A program made the translations under genes and the position numbers. From NCBI GenBank assembly GCA_945869265.1, contig CAMBOI010000005.1:33867-97866 (forward strand): a stretch of DNA of 64,000 nt, written 5' to 3'. Shown in pieces: positions 11,401 to 19,919 of the stretch (positions within the stretch are counted from its first letter, which is position 1; each line of letters starts with the position of its first letter). The notes beneath the pieces were generated by a model, which saw nothing but the letters and a program-made list of their open reading frames with translations, searched no databases and was not told the origin of the DNA. This DNA is from an uncultured Prevotella sp. (GTDB taxonomy: Bacteria; Bacteroidota; Bacteroidia; Bacteroidales; Bacteroidaceae).

Positions 11401-11428
11401 CCAGCTTGGTTTAAATCTTAACTTCTAA
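8423..11428 (+). CDS. susC: SusC-family TonB-dependent outer-membrane starch transporter
   Basis: 1001 residues. Signal peptide (about 1-29, ending GAYAQ), a carboxypeptidase-regulatory-like domain (30-105, GHVKDSAGEPVIGATVRVAGTN), a plug (about 115-235, with VIGYGRAKKNDLTGSV at its start and IRIRGGSSLNASNDPLIVIDG inside), then a beta-barrel ending LGLNLNF. It would import malto-oligosaccharides through the outer membrane with the SusD lid. It is the first gene of a four-gene operon, 13 bp ahead of susD. Two adjacent ATGs (8423, 8426) are possible starts. The starch substrate is inferred from the flanking susB, malQ, pulA and SusE/SusF-like genes. Confidence 0.97.
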   Translation: MMKQVNFRIPLRMLVVLFGLVLSIGAYAQITVKGHVKDSAGEPVIGATVRVAGTNGGTITDFDGNFTIKAEQGATLNISYIGYQPANVKAAANVEVILKDDAQVLENVVVIGYGRAKKNDLTGSVTAIKPDELSKGITNNAQDMMVGKIAGVDVVTAGGSPGSGATIRIRGGSSLNASNDPLIVIDGLTISNSTATGMTNVLAMVNPNDIESFTVLKDASATAIYGSRASNGVIIITTKKGRTGTAPQISYNGDVTISTIQKKYDALSGDEYREFISGIEGLDASKLGSANTDWQDQIFRTAVSTSHNISIGGGLKNMPYRVSAGYNLSNGIVKTSWMRRANVSANLAPTFLNDHLKFNITAKYMNEQNRYADAGGAVGAALSMDPTQPVYSNDETSKFFNGYYQPAQGASFSDPEWKYTSNPNAPQNPLALLENKECKANANDFTGNFEVDYQIHGFEDLHIHASYGGQYTKSKQTDVISPYSYSNNYYGWDGETHYKKYSITANAYAQYQHEFGAHNVDIMAGAEESHYHSSGYNFGQGTDQKTGEAYKPSLREQTAWATHNTLVSYFGRFNYTLLDRYMLTATMRADGSSRFADGNKWGYFPSVALAWKINNEAFLKDVNWLDEFKLRLGWGQTGQQDINGDFRYTPLYTISDQYAQYPIGDQYYNTMRPSSYNPDLKWETTTTYNAGIDFAVLRNRITMNIDGYYRETKDLLNDVTIPVGTNFSSVLTKNIGTLKNYGLEFAINAKPIVTKDFTWDISYNVSWNHNEITSLTGGNGDADYYIKTGTTISRGNSTQIQANRVGEAANSFFVYQQVYDEAGKPIEGLYVDRNADGKINESDKYFYKKPAADVIMGFTTKFLYKNWDLSAAFHASLGNYVYYDHLSNLGATSASGIYYNSAFHNTYPEAIALGFTGTGATEYYLSDYFVRNASYLKCSNITLGYSFSKLFKELSGRVFFNVQNPFFITKYKGIDPEVSDGVDKNPYPRPLSFQLGLNLNF

Positions 11429-11441
11429 TTTTTGACAGAAT

Positions 11442-13142
11442 ATGAAAAAGATATTTATTAAAACAGCGTTTGTCGGCCTTTTGTCGATGGGACTGACTTC
11501 ATGCGCTGACGATTTGAACATATCGTCAATTGACCCGCAGACCTCAAGCACATATGAGGATATGCAACTCTTGGCAAAAATCTATTCGACAATGGGACTT
11601 ACAGGTCAGAAGGGACCGGCAGGAAACAGCGACATCAGCAGCGACGAGGGAGAATCAGGCTTCTACCGTACAACATTCAACCTCATGGAGCAGCCAACCG
11701 ACGAGTGCAACTGGGCTTGGCAAACCGATACCGACATCCCACAGATTACAAGTATCGGATGGAACAGCAGCTCTCCACGTGTGCAGTGGTGCTACCAGCG
11801 CCTTGGCTTCAACCTCACGCTTTGCAACTTCTATCTTGCCAACACTGCAGATAAGGCTGAGGATTCCAATTATAAGCTATATCGTGCTGAGGTTCGCTTC
11901 CTTCGCGCTCTCTACTATTGGTACTTCCTTGACCTTTGGCACAAGGCTCCTTTCAAGGACGAGACTTATGCCGTTGACGCACTCCCTGTTTGTATGGAAG
12001 GCAAGGACCTCTACAACTGGCTTGACAATGAGCTGACAGAGATAGAAGGCGAACTGGCGCCAATAGGCGAGTTCAATTCTTCTGCTAACTTCGGTCGTGC
12101 CGATCAGGGTTCAGCCTACATTCTCCATGCCCGTCTTGCCCTCAACTCTGCAGTTTACACAGACGGAGCAGTAAAGGACTACCAGAAGGCAGTAGAATAT
12201 TCCGACAAGGTAATCAATAGCGGCAAGTACGCATTGGCAACGACACCGAAGGCTCACCCGACAAATGGTCTTACATACTCTGGCTATGCACAGGTGTTCA
12301 TGGCAGACAACGACCAAAACCCTGAGGCTATGAAGGAAATAATCCTTCCTATCCGTCAGGATGGCAAGAGCACAAAATGCTACTCTGGTGCAAACTACCT
12401 CGTTTCCTCTATGCGTATAGTAGGTATGCCTTATATGGGAACTACTAACGGCTGGAGCTGTAATTATGCCCGTCCAAACCTCATCCAGAAGTTCTTCCCC
12501 GCAGAAAACATTCCTATGTCTTCAGAAAAGGCTCCAGATGATGCGACGGAGGCTGACATTATAGCCCTAGATGCACAGGATGGTTCTGACACAAAGAGTA
12601 TCCTTGCAGCTGCTGGTGATGACCGCGCTCTTTTCTACGCAGGCCGTGGCGGTGGCATACGTAAGCTCCATGTTGAGAAGATGGCTAACTTCCTCGATGG
12701 TATCTCAATCGTGAAGTGGCAGAACATCCGCACCGATGGTGGCACTACCAACGACGTTGAATTCCCTGACACCGACATTCCATTGCTTCGCTATGCTGAG
12801 GCTTTCATGACTCGCGCAGAGGCAAAGTGGCGTCTTGGTGACACTGAGGCTGCACTTAATGACATCAACACTCTCCGCGCCCGTGCAAACGCAAAGGCTC
12901 TCACCAACCTTACCGAGCAGGACGTAATCGACGAGTGGTGCCGTGAGTTCTATATGGAAGGACGTCGTCGTTCAGACCTCAACCGCTTCGACATGTTTGT
13001 AGGCAAGAAGTACATTTGGGACTGGAAGGGTGGCGTTGCCAAAGGACAGAGCGTTGACAGTCACTTCAAGTTCTATCCTATTCCTATCGACGACATCAAT
13101 GGTAACCCGAATATGGCAGAACACCAGAATGCCGGTTATTAA
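11442..13142 (+). CDS. susD: SusD-family starch-binding outer-membrane lipoprotein
   Basis: 566 residues. Lipoprotein signal with Cys in LTSCADDLN; acidic residues after Cys fit surface export. The usual SusD fold is suggested by the helical TPR-like stretches (EVRFLRALYYWYFLDLWH; the C-terminal YAEAFMTRAEAKWRLGDTEAALNDINTLR) and the RRSDLNRFDMF motif near the C terminus. It caps SusC and binds starch or maltodextrin on the cell surface. It lies 13 bp after susC. Ligand is from context. Confidence 0.96.
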   Translation: MKKIFIKTAFVGLLSMGLTSCADDLNISSIDPQTSSTYEDMQLLAKIYSTMGLTGQKGPAGNSDISSDEGESGFYRTTFNLMEQPTDECNWAWQTDTDIPQITSIGWNSSSPRVQWCYQRLGFNLTLCNFYLANTADKAEDSNYKLYRAEVRFLRALYYWYFLDLWHKAPFKDETYAVDALPVCMEGKDLYNWLDNELTEIEGELAPIGEFNSSANFGRADQGSAYILHARLALNSAVYTDGAVKDYQKAVEYSDKVINSGKYALATTPKAHPTNGLTYSGYAQVFMADNDQNPEAMKEIILPIRQDGKSTKCYSGANYLVSSMRIVGMPYMGTTNGWSCNYARPNLIQKFFPAENIPMSSEKAPDDATEADIIALDAQDGSDTKSILAAAGDDRALFYAGRGGGIRKLHVEKMANFLDGISIVKWQNIRTDGGTTNDVEFPDTDIPLLRYAEAFMTRAEAKWRLGDTEAALNDINTLRARANAKALTNLTEQDVIDEWCREFYMEGRRRSDLNRFDMFVGKKYIWDWKGGVAKGQSVDSHFKFYPIPIDDINGNPNMAEHQNAGY

Positions 13143-13175
13143 TTCATTATAACGAATAATTAAAAGTGAAATAAT

Positions 13176-14339
13176 ATGAACAAGATAATGTTAAGATTAG
13201 GAAGCGTATTCACACTCCTCGCTCTTGTGGCATTCACGCTTACATCGTGCGAGAAAGATGATGATAGCAATCCTACATTCAAGGCTAACACGACAGGGTT
13301 TAAACTGAATCTCCCTGCCAATGCCACCAACAACACATACGACCTGGTTTCGTCCAACGGACTTAACCTGACATGCTCACAGCCAGATTTCGGCGGTTTC
13401 CCTCTTGTGGTCAACTACTATGTGCAGGTGGCTCTAGACCAGTCATTCTCAAGCTACAGGGAACTGGAGACTTTCTTCACAACAGCCAACATGAGCGTTG
13501 ACCCTGCAGAGATCAACAGCGCAATGATCGATCTCTACACAGAGGCTAACGGCGACGTTGAATATCCAAAGGAGGCTCGCGCGCTTTATGTAAGACTTCG
13601 CGCTTCGGTTGCAGGTCAGACCTTCGACGACGTAACGTCAAACTCCATCTGTCTGCCAAGCGTTCTCGCTACATACGTTCCTCCAACACTGTCTCATCCT
13701 ACTTCAATCTACATCGTAGGTTCTTGCATAGGTGATGGATGGAAGACATGGAAGGCCCTTGCGCCTGTTTATGGTATGGAAGGTGAGTTCTACACTCTCT
13801 TCTACGCACCTGACGGAGGCGAGATTAAGTGGGGCGAGTTTGAAGGTGACTGGAGAGGCTACTCACGAGTAACCGACTTCGACGACCAGGCTGGAGCAGG
13901 CATCTCTGGTGAAGGCGACAGCAACATCAAGATTGCCAACGGTGGATGGTACTGCCTCTATGTAGTGACCGAAATTGGCACCAACGACATTAAGTACCAC
14001 TTCCACATCCTGCCGGCTAAGGCTTATGTTATCGGTAACGCTACTGGCGATTGGACCGACAGCAACGCAGCATGGGAGATGACTCCTTCTGCCGACGCAA
14101 CCACTCCATGGGAGTCTCCTGCATTTACCGCTTCTGGAGAGCTCCGCGCATACATCAAGGTGGGCAGCATCGATTGGTGGCGCACAGAGTTCACTCTTTT
14201 CAACGGATCTCTCTTCTGGCGTACTATGGATATTCCTGACAACTGGGCAGCGAATGTAGGCGAGGCTTACTCCGTATCATGTGCTCCGGGTCAGAAACTC
14301 TATGTTAACTTCGATACTAATAAGGGTGAAGTAAAATAA
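13176..14339 (+). CDS. susE: SusE-like surface starch-binding lipoprotein
   Basis: 387 residues. Lipobox FTLTSCEKDDD with an acidic surface-export motif. An N-terminal SusE Ig-like domain (about 30-160; NSICLPSVLATYVPPTLSHP marks its end) is followed by two carbohydrate-binding modules rich in exposed Trp (SIYIVGSCIGDGWKTW near 175; YVIGNATGDWTDSNAAWEM near 285). The family binds starch on the cell surface and is not catalytic. Position after susD and the domain order support SusE. Sequence similarity between SusE proteins is low, so the symbol is positional. Confidence 0.85.
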   Translation: MNKIMLRLGSVFTLLALVAFTLTSCEKDDDSNPTFKANTTGFKLNLPANATNNTYDLVSSNGLNLTCSQPDFGGFPLVVNYYVQVALDQSFSSYRELETFFTTANMSVDPAEINSAMIDLYTEANGDVEYPKEARALYVRLRASVAGQTFDDVTSNSICLPSVLATYVPPTLSHPTSIYIVGSCIGDGWKTWKALAPVYGMEGEFYTLFYAPDGGEIKWGEFEGDWRGYSRVTDFDDQAGAGISGEGDSNIKIANGGWYCLYVVTEIGTNDIKYHFHILPAKAYVIGNATGDWTDSNAAWEMTPSADATTPWESPAFTASGELRAYIKVGSIDWWRTEFTLFNGSLFWRTMDIPDNWAANVGEAYSVSCAPGQKLYVNFDTNKGEVK

Positions 14340-14357
14340 TTCAATATTTAGGCAATT

Positions 14358-15812
14358 ATGAAGAAACAACTTTTATATAGCTTTGCAGCTATGGCGAGCC
14401 TTGTGCTCGCCAGCTGCGCCGGCGATTACGACGATTGGGCTTCTCCACAGACAAATGAGGAGCAGGCTGCTGTAGAAAAATTTGCAGCTCAGATTAATGC
14501 TGGCACTGATGCCAACCTGACTCTTCCCACAACGAAGGACACTCTACATTTGGAGTCTCTCTCTTCAAGTAATCCTGAAGTGGTTGGATTCAGTGTGAGA
14601 AACGTTACTGTTGAAGGTCAGAAAATCAATGCTTTCACAAGCGGGAATGACATCTGTGTCTTGACTGCCGATTACGTAAACCTCATACGCGACATATACC
14701 AGTCAAGAGCTTACACTACACGCACTCCAAATCTTGCCGTTGAATACTCGGCAAACCTTGCAAATGGAGATGCTGTTGACCTCCCTGCCTTTGAGGTAGT
14801 GACACAGGTGAAAACTGTTCCAACACCAGCTGAGGATGCTAAGGGATACTATATGCTCGGACAGTGGCAGAACTGGGATGCAACCAATCCTACCTGGATG
14901 GAAAACAACGGTGACGGAACTTACACAGCAACAGTTACAACTGCCGATGGCGACAACTGGTTCAAGTTCTATCAAGGAAGCCACTTCGTTTCCGGCGATT
15001 GGGATTCTATTAATCAGGGCGCAATGGGTTGCGCTGTAAATGGCGACAACAGTCTGTTCAACTATGTCGTTTGGCCTAACGATCCTGAGTTGGGTGAGGT
15101 TCAGACTCCAGTCATCAGTGGTGGTGGTACATTCGAGATTACTCTCGACATCAACAACTACACCTACACCGTTAAGCGTGCCGAGGCTCGCTACTATGTA
15201 GTGGGAAATCCTCAGGGATGGAGCGACAAGGATATGAGCTGCATGTTCTATGCCCACGGAGGAAACATCTACAGCTACACCACACAATGGTCAGGCGCTT
15301 GGGACCTCAAGATTTGGGATGCAAAGAACTTTGGCATTTGGGAAAATGCATGGGGTACAGCTGTTGACGGTGACGGTTCTGCTTCAGGAACCCTCATTAA
15401 CAAGGATTCCAAGTCATTCCAGGCACCAACTAAGGGCGAGTATTACACTCTGACTATCAACATGAACGACAATACCTACTCTTGGGAGGCTGTAACTCCT
15501 TCTGCTGAGTATACATCTGTATCGCTCATTGGCGATTTCAACGGTTGGGGTGGAGACATCGACCTCCAGCAGCTTGAGAAGGCTCCTCACAACTGGTACG
15601 CTCGCATTACTATTGAATCTGCCGGTGGTTTGAAGTTCCGTGCAAACCATGATTGGACAGTAAACTGGGGTTCTGCCGACAAGGAGACACCTATCGGTGA
15701 GACTTACTACTTCCAGCCAGGCGGTGAGAACATCAATGTTCCAGCCGGTACATACGACTTCTACCTCAACGATATAACTGGTCGTTGGAGCATTGTTCCA
15801 GTAGAGCAATGA
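14358..15812 (+). CDS. susF: SusF-like surface starch-binding lipoprotein with three binding modules
   Basis: 484 residues. Lipobox LVLASCAGDYDDW. After a short N-terminal Ig-like domain, three repeated Trp-rich starch-binding modules can be read: GYYMLGQWQNWDATNPTW (about 163), RYYVVGNPQGWSDKDMSCMF (about 277) and YTSVSLIGDFNGWGGDIDL (about 388). This matches the modular build of SusF-type proteins, which hold starch at the cell surface. It is the last gene of susCDEF, 18 bp after susE, and is followed by a strong terminator. Confidence 0.85.
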   Translation: MKKQLLYSFAAMASLVLASCAGDYDDWASPQTNEEQAAVEKFAAQINAGTDANLTLPTTKDTLHLESLSSSNPEVVGFSVRNVTVEGQKINAFTSGNDICVLTADYVNLIRDIYQSRAYTTRTPNLAVEYSANLANGDAVDLPAFEVVTQVKTVPTPAEDAKGYYMLGQWQNWDATNPTWMENNGDGTYTATVTTADGDNWFKFYQGSHFVSGDWDSINQGAMGCAVNGDNSLFNYVVWPNDPELGEVQTPVISGGGTFEITLDINNYTYTVKRAEARYYVVGNPQGWSDKDMSCMFYAHGGNIYSYTTQWSGAWDLKIWDAKNFGIWENAWGTAVDGDGSASGTLINKDSKSFQAPTKGEYYTLTINMNDNTYSWEAVTPSAEYTSVSLIGDFNGWGGDIDLQQLEKAPHNWYARITIESAGGLKFRANHDWTVNWGSADKETPIGETYYFQPGGENINVPAGTYDFYLNDITGRWSIVPVEQ

Positions 15813-15853
15813 TGATTCCCCTTCATCATAATTAAATACTTATCATTTATATA

Positions 15854-15886
15854 GGTGGCGACGGCAATGCTGTCGCCACCTTTTTT
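15854..15886 (+). terminator. Intrinsic terminator of susCDEF
   Basis: A 12-bp stem (GGTGGCGACGGC with GCTGTCGCCACC, one G-T pair) with a 3-nt loop is followed by six T residues, 42 bp after the susF stop. Confidence 0.9.
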
Positions 15887-16677
15887 CGTGAATTACTTCA
15901 TGGCGTCACCCGTCACCTTAAAATCGGCAATTTTTTTGTGTATGACAGGTTGAATTATGAGTTGGCGATTATTGTGGCTTTGAAGGGGATTGCCTTCTCT
16001 TCTTTTCTCGCGTACCTTATTATATATTAATTAATAAAAGGGGACTGTGGACATGAAAAAATTCCCGAAACTGAGGTGACGGGTGACGCTTGTGATGAAA
16101 TAACGGCAAATACATATATATGAGTCAGCTGGCTCAAACGCCCATACGAGCAGGCTGAAACAGCTTACTATCCCCCTTCAAAGCCCCTTGTGAGCTGGCT
16201 CAAATTGGGATGCGGCGGGAGTGTCACCTGATGACGGGGAAGTGTCACCCCCTTTTTCGTGAATAATCCCCCGAAATGTTTGGCAGTTTCATTTTCATAT
16301 ATGCCTATAAATACGCCCTTAAAAGTATCTTTCATCGACTTTCCATCTAATTTGCATCGGCTTTGCAACGGAGGATCATTGGAGGAAAATCGAAGCAAAG
16401 CTTTGAGATTAAAGAATTATTTATGAATTAAAAATAAAAATCGTCAACCTTCACCTTTTGCCCCGAAAACCAGATGTACAAAGGCTTTCGCGAGGTGAAG
16501 GTTGGACGAAAAACCTTCACCCAACCTTCACCTCTTGCCAATCACCAAGTCGGATTGGTAACCTCTTCTACTTGGTTGTAGCCATTAACCTTGACTACAT
16601 ACTCGTATTTGAAATTTTTAACTGCCTCAATGAAATCGTCTTTCAAAATATCAGCTCTCAATATTAAAAATTAATGG
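15887..16677. other. Gene-free repeat-rich stretch
   Basis: No convincing gene is seen in about 790 bp. It holds a 16-bp perfect inverted repeat (15903-15918 with 16074-16089, built on GTCACCCGTCACC). Two AGCTGGCTCAAA copies lie near 16126 and 16193. A cluster of CAACCTTCACC repeats in both orientations lies at 16444-16535. Weak ORFs are present on the minus strand only. It may be the footprint of a lost mobile element between the starch and nitrogen loci. Confidence 0.55.
16542..16661 (-). pseudogene. Possible 39-codon gene remnant
   Basis: A short minus-strand frame reads ADILKDDFIEAVKNFKYEYV and then VKVNGYNQVEEVTNPTW before a stop. The composition looks protein-like, but the only start is TTG and an in-frame stop lies just upstream. 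It may be the C-terminal scrap of a lost gene. The family is not recognised. Confidence 0.25.
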
Positions 16678-18060
16678 TTACTTGCTGTTCTTGCGCTCGA
16701 TATGTTGCTCGTATTCCGCAATTTCACGTTCACCTACGTGAGCAAGACCATAGTGCTCGTCGTGCTGACTGTAGTCGAGACCTACACGCTCACTGTACTC
16801 TGACACACGCATCGGAATGCAGAGGTCGATGAGCCAGTAGCCTAAGTAGCTCATAACGAATGTATATACAATCACCATCGCCACGGCAAGGAGATGATAG
16901 AGGAAGATGATGAATCCTTCGGTAGTGCCAGCCACGAGACCCTCTTGGATAAAGATACCCGTGAGCACCGTACCGAAGATACCACCTGTGCCGTGGGTGG
17001 GGAACACGTCGAGGGCATCGTCGATGCGCGAATGACTACGCCAATACACCGCACTGTTGCAGATGAGGGTGATGACGAACGAGATGAAGATGCTCTCGCC
17101 CACTGTTACGTATCCTGCCGACGGGGTGATGGCAACAAGACCAACCACACATCCTACGGCAGCACCCATTGCCGAGGGCTTGCGACCACGCAGACAGTCG
17201 AAGAATATCCATGTCATCATCGCTGTGGCTGAGGCAGTGTTGGTGTTGAGGAACGCCTTCACGGCAACACCGTCGGCATGCAGCGAACTACCGGCATTGA
17301 ATCCGAACCATCCAAGCCAAAGCATGGCTGCTCCCAGGAGAACAAACGGTATGTTGGCAGGCTCGGAATTGCGGGTGGATGATTTTCTCCTGCCAAGGAA
17401 GATGGCTCCTGCAAGGGCTGCCACTCCCGAAGAGGCATGAACAACGATACCACCGGCGAAATCCACTACTCCCCATTTCAGGAACAGTCCGTCGGGATGC
17501 CATGTCATGTGGGCAAGCGGACAATATATCACCACGAAGAAGAATATCATGAAGAACATATATCCCGAGAAGCGCACACGCTCGGCAAAAGAGCCCGTGA
17601 TAAGTGACGGCGTGATGATGGCAAACTTCATCTGGAAGAGGGCATAGAGAGCCAAGGGGATGGTGGCTCCACCGAGAATCTTACCAGTGGGAGTGGTATA
17701 TACATCACCACCTACATTATTGAACATAAGGAAAGTGGTGGGGTTGCCAATCACTCCGCCTATGTCGTCGCCAAAGCAGAGCGAGAATCCAAACACCACC
17801 CAAAGCACCGAGATGATACCCATGGCTATAAAGCTCTGGAGCATCGTCGAGATGACGTTCTTGGCTCCCACCATTCCTCCGTAGAAGAACGATAGTCCAG
17901 GTGTCATCATCAGCACGAAGATGGTAGCGGTTATCAACCATGCCACGTCGGCGGCATCTATCTTTGAAAAGTCACAGTCGAATGACGGTTCGGGGGCAAA
18001 TATGCCCGCAATGGCTATTATCACCATTGCCGTCATGAGTAATATCCAACGTTTTTTCAT
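16678..18060 (-). CDS. amt: Ammonium transporter (Amt), second copy
   Basis: 460 residues with an N-terminal signal/anchor segment and about 11 membrane helices. Amt signatures include TPGLSFFYGGMVGAKNV (near 55) and WGVVDFAGGIVVHASSGVAA (near 190). The C-terminal cytoplasmic tail holds VGLDYSQHDEHYGLAHV. It imports ammonium, normally gated by a P-II protein; one (glnK) is encoded 3.2 kb upstream in the same direction. It is the last of glnK-amt-asnB-amt, 52 bp after asnB. It differs clearly in sequence from the first amt, so it is not a recent duplicate. Confidence 0.95.
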   Translation of the reverse strand: MKKRWILLMTAMVIIAIAGIFAPEPSFDCDFSKIDAADVAWLITATIFVLMMTPGLSFFYGGMVGAKNVISTMLQSFIAMGIISVLWVVFGFSLCFGDDIGGVIGNPTTFLMFNNVGGDVYTTPTGKILGGATIPLALYALFQMKFAIITPSLITGSFAERVRFSGYMFFMIFFFVVIYCPLAHMTWHPDGLFLKWGVVDFAGGIVVHASSGVAALAGAIFLGRRKSSTRNSEPANIPFVLLGAAMLWLGWFGFNAGSSLHADGVAVKAFLNTNTASATAMMTWIFFDCLRGRKPSAMGAAVGCVVGLVAITPSAGYVTVGESIFISFVITLICNSAVYWRSHSRIDDALDVFPTHGTGGIFGTVLTGIFIQEGLVAGTTEGFIIFLYHLLAVAMVIVYTFVMSYLGYWLIDLCIPMRVSEYSERVGLDYSQHDEHYGLAHVGEREIAEYEQHIERKNSK

Positions 18061-18112
18061 TTTTTTCTTTTTTTGTAGTGTGTGGGGGTAGGTGATGTAG
18101 TTGATGTAGGGG

Positions 18113-19783
18113 CTACTTCACATACGCATCGTCGTGCACTCCCGCTACGGCGCGACCGCTGGGGTCGTTGAGATTCTTGAACGAGGCATCCCATGCGAGA
18201 GCCTCGGCTGTGGAGCAAGCCACAGAGGGTACGCTCGGAACGGTGAGGGCGGCTGAGTCGCTGGGGAAATGCTCGGCGAAGATTGAACGATAATAGTATT
18301 CCTCCTTGTTGCGTGGAGGATTGATGGGGAATCGCTCGGCGGCATGAGCCATCTGCTCGTCGCTCACCTGGTCGGAGGTAATCTGCTTCAGTGTGTCAAT
18401 CCATGAATAGCCCACACCGTCACTAAACTGCTCCTTCTGTCGCCATGCCACAGCCTCGGGCAGCATGTCGGCAAATGCCTCGCGCACAATCTTCTTCTCT
18501 ATGGTCTTTCCAGGACACATCTTCGCCTCGGGATTAGTGCGCATGGCAACATCGAGGAATTCCTTGTCGAGGAACGGCACACGCCCCTCGACACCCCAAG
18601 CCGACAGGCTCTTGTTGGCGCGAAGACAGTCGTAGAGATAGAGTTTTGATAACTTGCGCACTGTCTCTTCGTGGAATGCCTTCGCGTCGGGAGCCTTGTG
18701 AAAATAGAGATAGCCTCCGAATACCTCGTCAGCACCCTCACCCGAAAGTACCATCTTGATGCCCATCGACTTGATCACACGGGCAAGAAGGTACATCGGA
18801 GTTGAGGCGCGGACAGTCGTTACGTCATAAGTCTCAATGAAGTAGATGACGTCGCGTATGGCGTCAAGTCCTTCCTGTATTGTATAGTTGATTTCATGGT
18901 GAACGGTGCCTATATGGTCGGCCACCATCCTTGCCTTGGCAAGGTCGGGCGCACCCTTGAGTCCCACTGCAAACGAGTGGAGGCGGGGCCACCATGCCTT
19001 AGAGGCACTGTCGTCTTCGATACGGTGCTCCGAGAATTTCTCAGCTATTGCACTTATTACCGAAGAGTCGAGACCACCCGAAAGCAACACGCCGTAGGGC
19101 ACATCGCTCATTAGTTGACGCTTCACAGCGTCCTCAAGTGCATCATGTATATCCTGAATACTTGCACCATTGTCCTTGACTGCATCATACTGCATCCAGT
19201 CGCGGGTGTAATAGCGCCTCATCTTACCTTCGCGACTCGAATAGTAGTGTCCCGGCAGGAACACCTCATATCGGTCGCAGTTACCTTCGAGGGCTTTCAT
19301 TTCGCTTGCGACATAGACCTTTCCGTCTGCGTCGTATCCTATATATAGAGGTATCACGCCAATGGGATCACGTGCGATGAGGAACTCGTCCTTCTCAGCA
19401 TCGTAGAGGGCAAAGGCGAAGATACCGCTCAAGTCTTCCAGAAAGTCAATACCTTTCTCGCGGTAGAGGGCGAGGATCACTTCGCAGTCGCTGCCAGTCT
19501 GAAACTGATACTTGTCGGCATACTGTCTGCGAATGTCCTGATGATTATATATCTCACCGTTAACAGCCAAGATTTGTTTTTTGTCGGGACTGAACAGTGG
19601 CTGTTTGCCTGATTCAGGATCGACGATTGATAGACGTTCGTGGCACATGATAGCCGAGCCTCCGTTGTAGATACCGCTCCAGTCGGGGCCACGGTGACGG
19701 ATCTTCTGACTCATACGCAATGCCTTCTGTCTCAATTCAGGAGTTTGCTCCTGAATGTTGAAAATTGATACAATTCCACACAT
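18113..19783 (-). CDS. asnB: Asparagine synthase B (glutamine-hydrolysing)
   Basis: 556 residues, the normal length for AsnB. MCGIVSIF places the amidotransferase nucleophile at Cys2. The GATase domain runs to about 200, followed by the synthetase domain with the PP-loop LLSGGLDSSVISAIA (near 235) and SGEGADEVFGGYLYFHKAP (near 350). It makes asparagine from aspartate, ATP and glutamine in the cytoplasm. It lies between two amt genes in an ammonium-uptake cluster, suggesting nitrogen-responsive expression. Confidence 0.96.
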   Translation of the reverse strand: MCGIVSIFNIQEQTPELRQKALRMSQKIRHRGPDWSGIYNGGSAIMCHERLSIVDPESGKQPLFSPDKKQILAVNGEIYNHQDIRRQYADKYQFQTGSDCEVILALYREKGIDFLEDLSGIFAFALYDAEKDEFLIARDPIGVIPLYIGYDADGKVYVASEMKALEGNCDRYEVFLPGHYYSSREGKMRRYYTRDWMQYDAVKDNGASIQDIHDALEDAVKRQLMSDVPYGVLLSGGLDSSVISAIAEKFSEHRIEDDSASKAWWPRLHSFAVGLKGAPDLAKARMVADHIGTVHHEINYTIQEGLDAIRDVIYFIETYDVTTVRASTPMYLLARVIKSMGIKMVLSGEGADEVFGGYLYFHKAPDAKAFHEETVRKLSKLYLYDCLRANKSLSAWGVEGRVPFLDKEFLDVAMRTNPEAKMCPGKTIEKKIVREAFADMLPEAVAWRQKEQFSDGVGYSWIDTLKQITSDQVSDEQMAHAAERFPINPPRNKEEYYYRSIFAEHFPSDSAALTVPSVPSVACSTAEALAWDASFKNLNDPSGRAVAGVHDDAYVK

Positions 19784-19834
19784 AGTAGTTATATTCTTTT
19801 TTTTGTTTGAATGTTTGCTATTTGTTTTTTATAT

Positions 19835-19890
19835 TGAAGGTTGAAGGTTGAAGATTGAATTGCTGCGCATTGGGTAGCGCAGCAATTCAA
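19835..19890 (-). repeat. Hairpin-forming repeat between amt and asnB
   Basis: Perfect 14-bp arms TTGAATTGCTGCGC (19855-19868) and its complement (19877-19890) enclose an 8-nt loop. They are extended on both sides by imperfect GAAGATTGAA repeats that begin just after the amt stop. No T-run follows on the minus strand, so it may stabilise the 3' end of an upstream message rather than terminate it. Confidence 0.6.
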
Positions 19891-19919
19891 CTTTCAGCTT
19901 TCAATCTTCAATCTTCTAT

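Noticed and set aside
16168..16398. A 76-codon minus-strand ORF in the gene-free stretch
   Set aside because: It runs through the GTCACC repeats and ends in low-complexity sequence, with no recognisable domain and no promoter; kept only as part of the repeat-rich region.
16458..16667. A 69-codon plus-strand ORF in the same stretch
   Set aside because: It is built from the CAACCTTCACC repeats and lies opposite a more protein-like minus-strand scrap; no support for coding.
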